Of a stretch of 45,363 bases of DNA, positions 8,215 through 16,839 are shown one piece after another (position 1 is the first letter of the stretch; each line of letters begins with the position of its first letter). Source of the stretch: Chitinophagaceae bacterium (lineage in GTDB: Bacteria > Bacteroidota > Bacteroidia > Chitinophagales > Chitinophagaceae); NCBI GenBank assembly GCA_903642275.1, contig CAHJWK010000026.1, positions 1-45,363 on the forward strand, written 5' to 3'. Made by a program: the position numbers and the translations under genes. The notes under the pieces were generated by a model, which did no database searches, was not told the DNA's origin, and was given only the letters and a program-made list of their open reading frames with translations.

Positions 8215-10611
8215 ATGATAAAAAATTATTTTAAAACCGCATGGCGTAACATAAAAAAGAATAAACTGTATTCTTTGATAAATGTTATTGGTTTAACTAT
8301 TGGCATTGTCAGCTGTATTTTAATCGGCTTGTATATAACGCATGAATTAAGCTATGATAAGTTTAATAAAAATGCTGACCGAATTGTACGTGTAACAATG
8401 GATTATGGAAGCAGTGGCACATCAGATAGAGATGCTGTTACAGGAACCAAAGTTGGTCCGCAGTTTAAAAGAACATTTCCTTCAATCGAATCTTATTGCA
8501 GGATGATGAAAGCTTCCCGTATCGTTGCGTATAATAACAAGCAGTTTGACGAGAAAAATTTTTTATATGCTGATTCAACTTTCTTCCGGATGTTTTCTTT
8601 TAAACTTTTACAAGGCGATGCGAACACTGTTTTAGATGCACCTTATAAAATTGTACTTACAAAAACTGCAGCTGAAAAGTATTTCGGTACTAAAAATGCT
8701 GTTGGGAAAATTCTACGCCTGAGTAATAAAGATGATTACCAGGTAACTGGTATTGCAGCAGATATGCCGGGCAATTCTCAAATTAAATTTGATTTCATTA
8801 CATCATTTAGCAACCTGAATGCTTCTCAAACAGAGGAATGGTGGAGCGCAAATTATATTACTTACTTGCTGCTAAACCAACAGAAAGATGTTATTCCGTT
8901 GCAAAATCAAATTGCAGCGTATATGAAAACTACAGTTGCAAAAGAATTAAATTTAACCGGCAGCGATTATCTTACATACCATCTTGAGCCTTTAAAAAAA
9001 GTGCATCTATATTCTTCACTTGATGGTCTTGAACCCAACGGAAACATTTACTACATCTATATTTTAGGCATTGTTGCATTTCTTATTTTGCTGATTGCCT
9101 GTATCAATTATACAAATCTCGCTACAGCACAATCTGCTAACCGTAGTATTGAGATTGGTGTAAGAAAAGTTTTTGGTGCATATAAATCGCAGTTGTTTTA
9201 CCAGTTTATTTCTGAGTCTGCCGTGCTCACATTTACTTCATTGATATTGGCTTTTTTCATCAGTGTAGAATTACTGCCTTTGTTTAATTCAATAAGCGGA
9301 AAGTCAATCAGTGCTGGTATGTTACTGCATCCTTTGCCTCTTGCAGCAATGTTAATACTGGGAATAATTGTTACTTTATTTGCCGGCAGTTATCCTGCAA
9401 TCATTCTATCCAATTCCAGGCTTATTAATATTTTAAAATCCGGTTTTCGCATTTCATCATCGGGTGGCGGTTTAAGAAAATCGCTTATTGTTTTGCAGTT
9501 TGTAATTTCTATTTTTTTAATCATCGCGACTGTTGTTATTCTGCAGCAGTTATCTTTTATTCAACATAAAAATTTAGGTTATAATAAAGAGCATGTTCTT
9601 GTTTTACCAATAGATAATAACATGAGTAAAAACTATGATGCAATTAAAAAAGCTTTTGCTGCAAATACAGGTGTAGCAGATATTACGGGAGGTTACGAAT
9701 CTCCTGTTTCTGTTGGCTGGGGTGATGGCTTAAGCATTGATAACGGAGGAATAAAAAAAGATTTGATTGTAAATGCAATGCCTGTTGATTTAGATTATAT
9801 AAAAACTATGGGTATTCAAATTGTTGGAGGCAGTGATTACACATTGGCAGACGTGCAGCAAATTGATACATCAGCCAACGCACAAAACCCGCATTATACA
9901 TACATGATTAATGAAACTGCGGCAAAAGCCATTGGATGGACACCGCAGCAAGCTATCGGGAAAACAATTAAATCACATGGCCCGGGTATTATAAAAGCAG
10001 TAGTAAAAGATTTTCATATTGCATCACTGCATGAACCTATTAAACCGGTAGTTATATTTTTAGACCCAAGATTCTCAAATGATTTTTTTATAAAAGTTTC
10101 TGGAAATAACATGCCTGCAACTATTCAGTTTCTGCAGTCTGTCTGGAAAGACCGTGTGCCCTGGCGTCCGTTCGAATATCATTTTTTAGATGATGACTAT
10201 AACAGTTTATATCTAGCAGAACAACGCACCGGAACATTGTTCAGTGCATTTGCTACCATTGCAATTTTGCTTGCTTGCTTAGGCTTGTTTGCGCTTGCTG
10301 CTTTTACAACTGCTCAACGCAAAAAAGAAATCGGCATCCGCAAAGTGCTTGGCGCAAATGTGTTTAACATCACATCATTAATATCAAGAGAATTTATTTC
10401 ATTGGTATTGATTGCTATTTTAGTTGCAACGCCGCTTGTATGGATAGCTGCAAGCAAATGGTTAGAGAATTTTGCATATCGTATTAACGTGCAATGGTGG
10501 GTGTTTGTACTGGCTGCTTTTGCTTCCGTGCTTATTGCTTTTATAACCGTAAGCTTCCAGGCAATTAAAGCAGCGCTGGCAAACCCGGTAAAAAGTTTGA
10601 GATCAGAATGA
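8215..10611 (+). CDS. ABC transporter permease, FtsX/MacB-type
   Basis: Last of the five plus-strand permeases, 798 residues. Seen: MIKNYFKTAWRNIKKNK, TM1 at about 18-42, a first periplasmic domain with the typical ADSTFFRMFSFKLLQGD stretch, TMs at about 280-300, 325-348 and 376-398, TM5 at about 425-445, AVVKDFHIASL in the second periplasmic domain, and three last TMs. FtsX-loop motifs are IEIGVRKVFGAYK and KEIGIRKVLGAN; the tail is KAALANPVKSLRSE. The 3' end of the gene is very similar at DNA level to the other permeases (runs such as ttccaggcaattaaagcagc). It ends the array: a housekeeping methyltransferase follows after 72 nt. Exporter function is by family; substrate unknown. Confidence 0.95.
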   Translation: MIKNYFKTAWRNIKKNKLYSLINVIGLTIGIVSCILIGLYITHELSYDKFNKNADRIVRVTMDYGSSGTSDRDAVTGTKVGPQFKRTFPSIESYCRMMKASRIVAYNNKQFDEKNFLYADSTFFRMFSFKLLQGDANTVLDAPYKIVLTKTAAEKYFGTKNAVGKILRLSNKDDYQVTGIAADMPGNSQIKFDFITSFSNLNASQTEEWWSANYITYLLLNQQKDVIPLQNQIAAYMKTTVAKELNLTGSDYLTYHLEPLKKVHLYSSLDGLEPNGNIYYIYILGIVAFLILLIACINYTNLATAQSANRSIEIGVRKVFGAYKSQLFYQFISESAVLTFTSLILAFFISVELLPLFNSISGKSISAGMLLHPLPLAAMLILGIIVTLFAGSYPAIILSNSRLINILKSGFRISSSGGGLRKSLIVLQFVISIFLIIATVVILQQLSFIQHKNLGYNKEHVLVLPIDNNMSKNYDAIKKAFAANTGVADITGGYESPVSVGWGDGLSIDNGGIKKDLIVNAMPVDLDYIKTMGIQIVGGSDYTLADVQQIDTSANAQNPHYTYMINETAAKAIGWTPQQAIGKTIKSHGPGIIKAVVKDFHIASLHEPIKPVVIFLDPRFSNDFFIKVSGNNMPATIQFLQSVWKDRVPWRPFEYHFLDDDYNSLYLAEQRTGTLFSAFATIAILLACLGLFALAAFTTAQRKKEIGIRKVLGANVFNITSLISREFISLVLIAILVATPLVWIAASKWLENFAYRINVQWWVFVLAAFASVLIAFITVSFQAIKAALANPVKSLRSE

Positions 10612-10683
10612 AGATGATTTATTTGTCCGGTTTATTATAGCGTGTGTTTATATCTTTAAAAAAATTGATAAATCTGCACTTGT

Positions 10684-11634
10684 ATGTTGAATGAAAAGCT
10701 GCAGATGTTTTATAACCGGCTACTGAAAGTGTATAAACACAAAAGCAGGCAGGCAAAGCGTTTGAGCGTTTTATGCTATCGTGTGTACGACCATGACCTT
10801 CCTGAATTTCCCTTTGCTATTGAATTGTATAATGATAAAATTTATGTTGCGGAATATCGCCGCAGGCATAACATGGCTGATGAAGAACATGAAGTATGGC
10901 TGCAGCAATCTTTTACAATAATTGCTAAAGTATTAAACCTGCCTGAAGAAAATATATTCAGCCGTGAACGCAAACGCTTAAGCCATCGTGAAAGTGAACA
11001 ATACGAAAAACAAAATAATGCACGACAGTTTTTTACAGTTGCAGAAAATGGCTTAAAGTTTTTAATTAACCTTACTGATTATTTAGACACAGGTTTATTT
11101 CTTGATCATCGGGTTACGAGAGAAATAGTGTTTAAAGAAGCAGAAAATAAAAAAGTACTTAACCTGTTTTGTTATACAGGTTCTTTTTCTATTTACGCAG
11201 CGGCGGGAAAAGCAAAGTCTGTTACTTCAATTGATTTGTCAAAAACATATCTGCAATGGGCAAATGATAATTTTGTCATTAATGGTTTTAAAGATGAAAA
11301 TCGCTTTAATTTTATTCATGATGATGTTTTGCAGTATGTAAAAACCTTGCAGCCAAACAGCTTTGACCTGATAATTATCGATCCGCCAACATTCAGCAAT
11401 AGTAAACGCATGAAAGATTTTTTTGATGTTCAGAAAGATCATGTACAGCTTATAAATGATGCATTACTTACACTATCAGAAAATGGTATAATTTATTTCA
11501 GCACCAATTACTCAAAATTTATTTTGGATGAAAAAAGAATAAAAGTTTCATCTATAAAAAATATAACCAAAGCCACTACTCCATTTGATTTTGAAGGCAA
11601 GCTAAAACGCTTTTGTTTTAAAATTGAGAAGTGA
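10684..11634 (+). CDS. rlmK: 23S rRNA (guanine-N7)-methyltransferase, RlmK-type
   Basis: Class I SAM-dependent rRNA methyltransferase of 316 residues that matches the C-terminal (RlmK) half of the enterobacterial fused RlmKL enzyme, which makes m7G2069 in 23S rRNA. Recognised from the RlmK core: CYRVYDHDLPEFPFAIELY near residues 32-50, NLTDYLDTGLFLDHR near 133-148, the SAM-binding LNLFCYTGSFSIYAA near 159-173, the acidic SIDLSKTYL, and the catalytic-motif segment IIDPPTFSNSKRM near 239-251. The N-terminal THUMP/RlmL part is absent, so this is a stand-alone RlmK; an RlmL homologue would have to be elsewhere. It is convergent with the response regulator, 19 nt between stops. Position-specific activity is inferred from the family and not visible in the sequence. 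Confidence 0.85.
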   Translation: MLNEKLQMFYNRLLKVYKHKSRQAKRLSVLCYRVYDHDLPEFPFAIELYNDKIYVAEYRRRHNMADEEHEVWLQQSFTIIAKVLNLPEENIFSRERKRLSHRESEQYEKQNNARQFFTVAENGLKFLINLTDYLDTGLFLDHRVTREIVFKEAENKKVLNLFCYTGSFSIYAAAGKAKSVTSIDLSKTYLQWANDNFVINGFKDENRFNFIHDDVLQYVKTLQPNSFDLIIIDPPTFSNSKRMKDFFDVQKDHVQLINDALLTLSENGIIYFSTNYSKFILDEKRIKVSSIKNITKATTPFDFEGKLKRFCFKIEK

Positions 11635-11653
11635 TTAATATCTATGATGGGTT

Positions 11654-12388
11654 TTAAATGCCTAACACTTCTTTCAACTTTGTATAACCTGCTTTGCTTA
11701 CAGGAATTTTTGCACCAGTTGAAAGTAATAAAAGGTGATTGTCTTTTTCATAAGCATCAATACGTGTGATTAACTGCGAGTTTACAATGTAAGAACGATG
11801 CACACGTACAAACTGATGTTGCATTAAAGAAGCTTCAAAATAACCCATTGTTTTTTTCTTGAGAAATGAACTGTCTGCAATAAAAATCTTTACATAATCA
11901 TCCGCTGCTTCAAAATACTGCACCTGCGCAACAGGAATTATTTTAATCTTGTTTCCATCTTTTACAACAATACGGTTTTGTTGCGCCGGAGACTGTGCCG
12001 CATTTTCTAAAACGGCTTCTGTTTTTTCTGCAACAGGTTTTTGTTGTTGCAGAAATTTTTGAATGGCTTTATTAAAGCGCTCCTTGCTGAAAGGCTTTAA
12101 TAAATAATCAACTGCATTGCTTTCAAAAGCTTTAATGGCATACTCATCAAATGCAGTTGTAAAAATTACTGCAGGCGGCTCATCAATTAGTTCAAGCATT
12201 TCAAAACCTGTAATTTTTGGCATCTGTATATCAAGAAAAATTACATCAGGCGCAAACTGCTGAATCGCTTTCAGTCCTTCAAATCCATCGCTGCATTCAG
12301 CAAGAATATTCACTTCCTTAAACGGTTGCAGGTATTCTTTTATAATGCTTCTTGCCAGCGGTTCATCATCAATAATAATTACATTCAT
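11654..12388 (-). CDS. LytTR-family response regulator
   Basis: DNA-binding response regulator of 244 residues. The receiver domain covers about 1-118, with acidic pocket D7/D8, phosphoacceptor D53 in VIFLDIQMP, a Thr in IFTTAFDEY, and K98 in YLLKPF. A Gln/Ala/Pro-rich linker leads to a LytTR DNA-binding domain at about 142-240, with FLKKKTMGYFEASL, VRVHRSYIVN and a basic C-terminus. Its ATG begins at the base immediately after the kinase stop codon, so the pair is translationally coupled. LytTR regulators bind imperfect direct repeats upstream of targets and in this phylum often control envelope and secretion genes. The likely input is the kinase encoded just upstream. Confidence 0.92.
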   Translation of the reverse strand: MNVIIIDDEPLARSIIKEYLQPFKEVNILAECSDGFEGLKAIQQFAPDVIFLDIQMPKITGFEMLELIDEPPAVIFTTAFDEYAIKAFESNAVDYLLKPFSKERFNKAIQKFLQQQKPVAEKTEAVLENAAQSPAQQNRIVVKDGNKIKIIPVAQVQYFEAADDYVKIFIADSSFLKKKTMGYFEASLMQHQFVRVHRSYIVNSQLITRIDAYEKDNHLLLLSTGAKIPVSKAGYTKLKEVLGI

Positions 12389-13426
12389 TTATGTTGGTTG
12401 AGGAATGATAATGGTTGTTATAAAATGGTTTTCTGTTTTACCAATCTTAAGCAAATCATTTCTTGCAAATAATAAGTAAAGCCTTCGTTGTATAGATGCA
12501 AGCCCGAAACCAGTTCCTTTTAACGGTTGCGCTGTTTCTGCATCAAAGGGATTTTCAATTACCAATTCAAGCTGCGCACTTGTTTTTTTTGCATTAATTT
12601 TTATCAGCACATCGCCTGTTGTATCATACAATCCAAACTTGATTGCATTTTCAACTACAGGCTGTAATAACATTGCAGGTAACATCGAGTTTAGCGAATC
12701 ATCATCATACAAAATACTTGTTTGCAGCCTGTGGCCGAAGCGCACTTTTTCTATTTCAAGATATAACTGCAGGTATTGCATTTCCTCCTGCAAAGTGTTT
12801 AACTGCTTTTCATCTTTTTTTAAAGTACCACGCAGAAATTCGCTTAACTGGTTAATCATGTGCCTTGCTTTTTCAGGCTGTGAACCTGTTAATGCACTTA
12901 TGGAATTTAAACTGTTGAATAAAAAGTGTGGCTGTAACTGTTGTCTTAATTTATATAGTTCGGCATCTTTCAAAAACTTTTCCGTATCGGTTTTGCGCTC
13001 ATCTGTTTCGCGTTGTTCTTTTTGCGTGTACCATATTAAACTTATCATCGCCATGCAGCTTGTTATTAAAAACGCTAGGCAAAATCTTATTAATAAAGAT
13101 TGCTGAAGCATTTGCGCATAAGCCGGATTATTTTTTATGATACCAAGCAAAAACATTTTTGATATGAATAGCCATACTGTACTTAATGATGCACTTACTA
13201 TTAAAATATACCAGAATCTTTCTTTTTTAGGCAGGTAATATTTCATGTTCATGCCGATAAGCAAACAACTTGCGGCAAGTAGCGTATTGCTTGCAACACT
13301 ATCAATAAATGCGGTTGAAAACATCAATCCATATCTATGCAATACAATTGCATGAATCTCTGCCCAGCTAAACCACCATGCACCAAAAACAATCCTGAAT
13401 TTTATATCTGACAAAAATGATTGCAT
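12389..13426 (-). CDS. LytS/YehU-type sensor histidine kinase
   Basis: Membrane sensor kinase. I start it at the ATG at 13426 (345 residues), two bases after the stop of the upstream gene, rather than at a TTG at 13453 that would overlap that gene by 26 nt. Hydrophobic segments fill roughly residues 5-140 (four TMs), then a short coiled linker, then the His_kinase domain with QLQPHFLFNSLNSI around residues 160-175, whose His is the phosphorylation site of this family. The ATPase domain has PAMLLQPVVENAIKFG (N box) and GTGFGLASIQRRL (G box). There is no periplasmic sensor domain, so the stimulus is probably sensed in the membrane. It partners with the LytTR regulator directly downstream. Confidence 0.92.
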   Translation of the reverse strand: MQSFLSDIKFRIVFGAWWFSWAEIHAIVLHRYGLMFSTAFIDSVASNTLLAASCLLIGMNMKYYLPKKERFWYILIVSASLSTVWLFISKMFLLGIIKNNPAYAQMLQQSLLIRFCLAFLITSCMAMISLIWYTQKEQRETDERKTDTEKFLKDAELYKLRQQLQPHFLFNSLNSISALTGSQPEKARHMINQLSEFLRGTLKKDEKQLNTLQEEMQYLQLYLEIEKVRFGHRLQTSILYDDDSLNSMLPAMLLQPVVENAIKFGLYDTTGDVLIKINAKKTSAQLELVIENPFDAETAQPLKGTGFGLASIQRRLYLLFARNDLLKIGKTENHFITTIIIPQPT

Positions 13427-13427
13427 A

Positions 13428-13787
13428 TTAATTGAGGTAAACCACCTGTTCAAGACTTGACTGTTGCAAATAATTTGCCTTGCGTTTTATGTAACCAAGA
13501 TACATATCAGCTTCAGGCTCTTCTTTTATCTGCGAATAAATTTCAAGGCCATCACTTAAGTTGCTCATTTCAGTTATTTCAGTAACATCCAAAAACTTCC
13601 AGCGCACAGGTTTATTATTTTCATTCATAAAATTATCCTGTTCGCGGTGACCGATCAATCTTGCTTTTTGAAATGCCTGGAAAGTGTCGTTCGCTTCAAC
13701 CAGGCGCAATTGTTCATCAAATTGTGGAGTGTGGTTTCCATCGCCGCAAATTATACGGTAAACAATTTTAGCAATATACCATTTCAT
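13428..13787 (-). CDS. DUF4288 domain-containing protein
   Basis: Small soluble protein of 119 residues with the DUF4288 pattern: an N-terminal MKWYIAKIVYRI strand, a central EANDTFQAFQKARLIG segment and WKFLDVTEI followed by an acidic helix. No signal peptide, membrane segment or catalytic motif is visible, and the family has no established function. The gene sits between the LiaF-like gene (23 nt upstream) and the LytS-type kinase (start immediately after its stop), so it is almost certainly co-transcribed with the sensor pair. A role linked to envelope-stress signalling is inferred only from that context. Confidence 0.8.
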   Translation of the reverse strand: MKWYIAKIVYRIICGDGNHTPQFDEQLRLVEANDTFQAFQKARLIGHREQDNFMNENNKPVRWKFLDVTEITEMSNLSDGLEIYSQIKEEPEADMYLGYIKRKANYLQQSSLEQVVYLN

Positions 13788-13810
13788 AAAATTAGTTGTG
13801 TTTTAGTTGA

Positions 13811-14566
13811 TTAATTATAGTTGGTTATTTCAATGCCACCAAACACTGCGGTACCATCAATTATAAGTTGTTTGGTAACATCTGCATTAAAGCTTTGCAG
13901 TTTGCGCTTGTCTTCTACACTTCCAAATACAGCATGGTTCTCAAACTTTACATCCCAGTTTGAGGGAATGATAATTTTGATGCCGCCAAAAACTGCAGTA
14001 GCATCAATTACAGCTTTGCCTTGTATATCAGCCTGTGAAAGATCAATCTCTGCGCCGCCCATAAAACAGGTTATATCACCACCTTTAAAATTTTTTGAGA
14101 TGACCACTTTTTTTGCACCGCTAAATACAGAAGTGCTGTCAATAAATTCACCGTTTTCTGTATTGCCCGCATTTGTATAAAAATTATTTTGTGGAAAATC
14201 TTCTATCTGGCTTTTGTTCCATTGTTTAAATTTTGAATGCCTGCGGCGGACTATAAAAAACAAGCCAATCAATATCAGCGCAGCAGGCGCAGTATAATTT
14301 TTTAAGTTGAGTGATGGAACCTGCTGATCAAGTAATGTATAAGTTCCCCAGGCAACCATAATAACCCAGGCAAAACTTCTAAAGTTATGTTGCAGCCCTA
14401 TCAAAAATCCGATACCAATAATTAATACAGGCCATGTAAAAAACCAGGTTGGCAAAAACATAATACCCATTTTATTTACAAGCAATAGAATGCCACCTGC
14501 AACAAGAAACAAACCAATTAAAGCCCTGTTGCCTGATTGTTTTCGTCTGAAATTTTGAGGTTCCAT
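13811..14566 (-). CDS. LiaF-like membrane protein (cell-wall-stress response type)
   Basis: Membrane protein of 251 residues. The first half has four hydrophobic segments at about 16-33, 38-55, 61-80 and 90-108 with a basic RRRHSKFKQW after the last. The second half is a short-repeat beta-rich domain of the LiaF/DUF2154 type, marked by repeated phrases STSVFSGAKKV, TAVFGGIKI, HAVFGSVED and TAVFGGIEI. In Firmicutes, LiaF represses the LiaRS cell-envelope-stress system. Here the gene heads an operon with a LytS-type kinase and LytTR regulator, so a modulatory role toward that pair is a reasonable inference. A promoter-like -7 box lies about 20 nt upstream of the ATG. Confidence 0.8.
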   Translation of the reverse strand: MEPQNFRRKQSGNRALIGLFLVAGGILLLVNKMGIMFLPTWFFTWPVLIIGIGFLIGLQHNFRSFAWVIMVAWGTYTLLDQQVPSLNLKNYTAPAALILIGLFFIVRRRHSKFKQWNKSQIEDFPQNNFYTNAGNTENGEFIDSTSVFSGAKKVVISKNFKGGDITCFMGGAEIDLSQADIQGKAVIDATAVFGGIKIIIPSNWDVKFENHAVFGSVEDKRKLQSFNADVTKQLIIDGTAVFGGIEITNYN

Positions 14567-14585
14567 ATGTTTTTATTTGATGGAA

Positions 14586-14593
14586 CAAAACTA
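14586..14593 (-). promoter_or_regulatory. Bacteroidota-type -7 box upstream of the LiaF-like operon
   Basis: On the minus strand this reads TAGTTTTG, an exact match to the Bacteroidota primary-sigma -7 consensus TAnnTTTG, 20 nt before the ATG at 14566. No clear TTTG -33 element is seen at the standard distance. The predicted transcript start is close to 14580, with a short leader. Confidence 0.45.
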
Positions 14594-14705
14594 TAATAAC
14601 CAGCAACCGGTGAAAAGGATATTTAGGCTAAAAAACTAAATTGTAGGTGAACGCACGGTACAGGTAGGCGAAAATCAGAAAGGGTATTTATTAAGCGACT
14701 AAGTT

Positions 14706-15518
14706 TTACACACTTACATTAAAATCTCTTAATGCATCATTAAGACTTGTCTTCAAATTCGTGCTGGACTTGCGTTTGCCGATTATGAGTGCACAGTTAA
14801 CACCAAAATTACCTGCAGGAAAATCTTTATTATAAGTACCCGGAACAACCACGCTTCCCGCAGGTATGCGGCCTTTATATTCAACGGCTGAGGCATTGCT
14901 GACGTCAATAATTTTTGTGGATTGTGTGAGCACAACATTAGCGCCAAGCACGGCTTCTTTTTCAACAATTACACCTTCTACCACAATGCTTCTGCTACCA
15001 ATAAAACAACCATCTTCTACGATAACCGGGCTTGCCTGCAAAGGCTCTAACACCCCACCGATACCAACGCCACCACTAAGATGTACATGCTTGCCAATCT
15101 GTGCGCAACTGCCCACCGTTGCCCATGTATCAACCATGGTACCTTCATCTACATAAGCGCCAATATTTATAAAACTTGGTAACTGTATAACATTTTTTGC
15201 AACATAAGAACCATACCTCGTTATCGCCCCGGGAATGGTGCGCACACCAAGTGCCGCAAAATTTTTTTTCAGTTTAATCTTATCATGATATTCAAACGGT
15301 GAAGCATCCCAAGTTTGCATAGACTCTGTAGAAAAATACATCAGTATTGCTTGCTTTACCCATTCATTTACTACCCATCCCTCATCTGTTGGCTGTGCCA
15401 CGCGGAACCTGCCCTTATCAATTTCATCAATAACTATTCTAACGGCATCAATATATTTTGAATCTTTTAAAAGTTCACGGTTATCCCATGCTTCCTGAAT
15501 AATTGATTGTATATCCAT
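14706..15518 (-). CDS. dapD: 2,3,4,5-tetrahydropyridine-2,6-dicarboxylate N-succinyltransferase
   Basis: Enzyme of the succinylase branch of the DAP/lysine pathway: it transfers succinyl from succinyl-CoA to tetrahydrodipicolinate, supplying meso-DAP for peptidoglycan and lysine. The 270-residue length is the DapD norm. The N-terminal helical part (VRIVIDEIDKGRFRVAQP) is followed by a left-handed beta-helix of hexapeptide repeats at about 100-230 with landmark phrases FINIGAYVDEGTMVDTWATV, VHLSGGVGIGGVLEP and DGCFIGSRSIVVEG. The active enzyme is a cytosolic homotrimer. It is a single gene, divergent from the glycosyltransferase at 15640, with 121 nt between starts. On its own strand the upstream sequence contains TATATTCG, one base off the TAnnTTTG -7 consensus. 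Confidence 0.96.
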   Translation of the reverse strand: MDIQSIIQEAWDNRELLKDSKYIDAVRIVIDEIDKGRFRVAQPTDEGWVVNEWVKQAILMYFSTESMQTWDASPFEYHDKIKLKKNFAALGVRTIPGAITRYGSYVAKNVIQLPSFINIGAYVDEGTMVDTWATVGSCAQIGKHVHLSGGVGIGGVLEPLQASPVIVEDGCFIGSRSIVVEGVIVEKEAVLGANVVLTQSTKIIDVSNASAVEYKGRIPAGSVVVPGTYNKDFPAGNFGVNCALIIGKRKSSTNLKTSLNDALRDFNVSV

Positions 15519-15639
15519 GAATTTTTTTTGCGAATATAATAGCCGCTGTTTAATGAAAACAGTTTATATTACTTATAATAAAAATTTGACTTTGCTTACT
15601 ATAGTTTTACAAACTGTTTGAATAAATTTCTTAGTTATA

Positions 15640-16803
15640 ATGTTTAGATTTATATCAATTTTCATAAGAAAAACTAAATCACGCAAGGGTAAAGCAAAAG
15701 TTTTAAAACAATTTCTGGAATGGAAAAAACAACTTGAAAACTTTAAAGCTCCTGATGCCTATTTAAAGCTTTTAATTATTAGACTGGACGATATCGGCGA
15801 TTATATTTTGTTTAGGAATTTCCTGAAAAGCTATAAAAATTCAGAACGCTGGAAAAAATATTCCATTACTTTACTTGGCAATCTTACCTGGAAAGAATTA
15901 TTTGATTTGCATGATATTGGTACTGTTGATGCAACAATATGGGTTGATAAAAAACAATATTTTGATGACGAATCTTATAGAAGCAAAATATGGAATGAGC
16001 TAAGAAATCAAAATTTTGAAACTGTAATCTGCCCATCAAGAACGAGGCAATTATTACTTGATGATATATGTACACTTGTTACGGGCACAAAACATGCAAT
16101 TGGTTCTGTTAATACAACTTTTCATACTTCCTGGAATGAACCTTCAGACAAAATTTATACAGAGTTATTTAAAATAAGCAATGAAGGCATTCATGAATTT
16201 TATTTCAATAAACAATTTACCGAATGGTGTTGCAAAACATTGCTTGATGAAACAACTTTGCAGATAAAGCATAAACCAAGTTCTAAAGAAAAATATATTG
16301 TTTGTTTTATTGGTGTATCAACAAAAAGCCGTCAATGGCCATTACAAAACTGGACTAAGTTTATTAAAGCCGTTTTAAAAAACTACAACTATAAAATTTT
16401 AATTTCCGGTGCAAAGAATGATATAACCATGGCAAATAAAATTGCTGTTGAAACAGGAGCTTTTGATATTGCCGGCAAAACAACTTTGAGCGAACTAACT
16501 GATGTTATAGGTAATGCTGAATTAGTTGTTACTAACGATACTTTAGCCGTGCATCTTGCAGCAGCTTGTAACACTAAAACAATAATTTTATCTAACGGCA
16601 ACAATTTTTACAGGTTTACAGAATATCAAAAAGCCGAATTTAAAAATGTTTGTACGCTTTATTCCAAGCCTTTTTTGAAAGCGCTGCAGACACGTGATTT
16701 CGCTTACCTGAAAAAAAATGTTAACGCAACAAAAGATATGTTTACAATAAAATCCGGGACAGTTTTAAAATTGATGGACAAGATGATTAAGGTAAATTAC
16801 TGA
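15640..16803 (+). CDS. glycosyltransferase family 9 (heptosyltransferase-like)
   Basis: GT9-type enzyme of 387 residues, the family of LPS heptosyltransferases with a GT-B fold acting at the inner face of the cytoplasmic membrane. Seen: a basic N-terminal extension of about 45 residues, LLIIRLDDIGDYILFRNFL where GT9 proteins normally have the first beta-alpha unit with a GD pair, VCFIGVSTKSRQWPLQNWTKFI for the sugar-nucleotide domain, ISGAKND, IAGKTTLSEL, and VVTNDTLAVHLAAACNT, the typical donor-site loop before the C-terminal helix. It opens a surface-glycan gene group with two other GT9 genes and one GT2 gene. Acceptor and donor sugars cannot be told from the sequence. Confidence 0.88.
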   Translation: MFRFISIFIRKTKSRKGKAKVLKQFLEWKKQLENFKAPDAYLKLLIIRLDDIGDYILFRNFLKSYKNSERWKKYSITLLGNLTWKELFDLHDIGTVDATIWVDKKQYFDDESYRSKIWNELRNQNFETVICPSRTRQLLLDDICTLVTGTKHAIGSVNTTFHTSWNEPSDKIYTELFKISNEGIHEFYFNKQFTEWCCKTLLDETTLQIKHKPSSKEKYIVCFIGVSTKSRQWPLQNWTKFIKAVLKNYNYKILISGAKNDITMANKIAVETGAFDIAGKTTLSELTDVIGNAELVVTNDTLAVHLAAACNTKTIILSNGNNFYRFTEYQKAEFKNVCTLYSKPFLKALQTRDFAYLKKNVNATKDMFTIKSGTVLKLMDKMIKVNY

Positions 16804-16839
16804 CAATTACGTTTTTATCATCTTATTACAAAATGAATA

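Noticed and set aside
13427-13453. TTG start at 13453 for the LytS-type kinase
   Set aside because: It would overlap the DUF4288 gene by 26 nt; the ATG at 13426 lies just after that gene's stop and gives a normal N-terminus.
15541-15620. Inverted repeats CTGTTT/AAACAG and CAAACTGTTTG between dapD and the GT9 gene as a riboswitch (lysine-type)
   Set aside because: The gap is only 121 nt, the arms are 5-6 bp, and none of the conserved core of the lysine riboswitch is visible.
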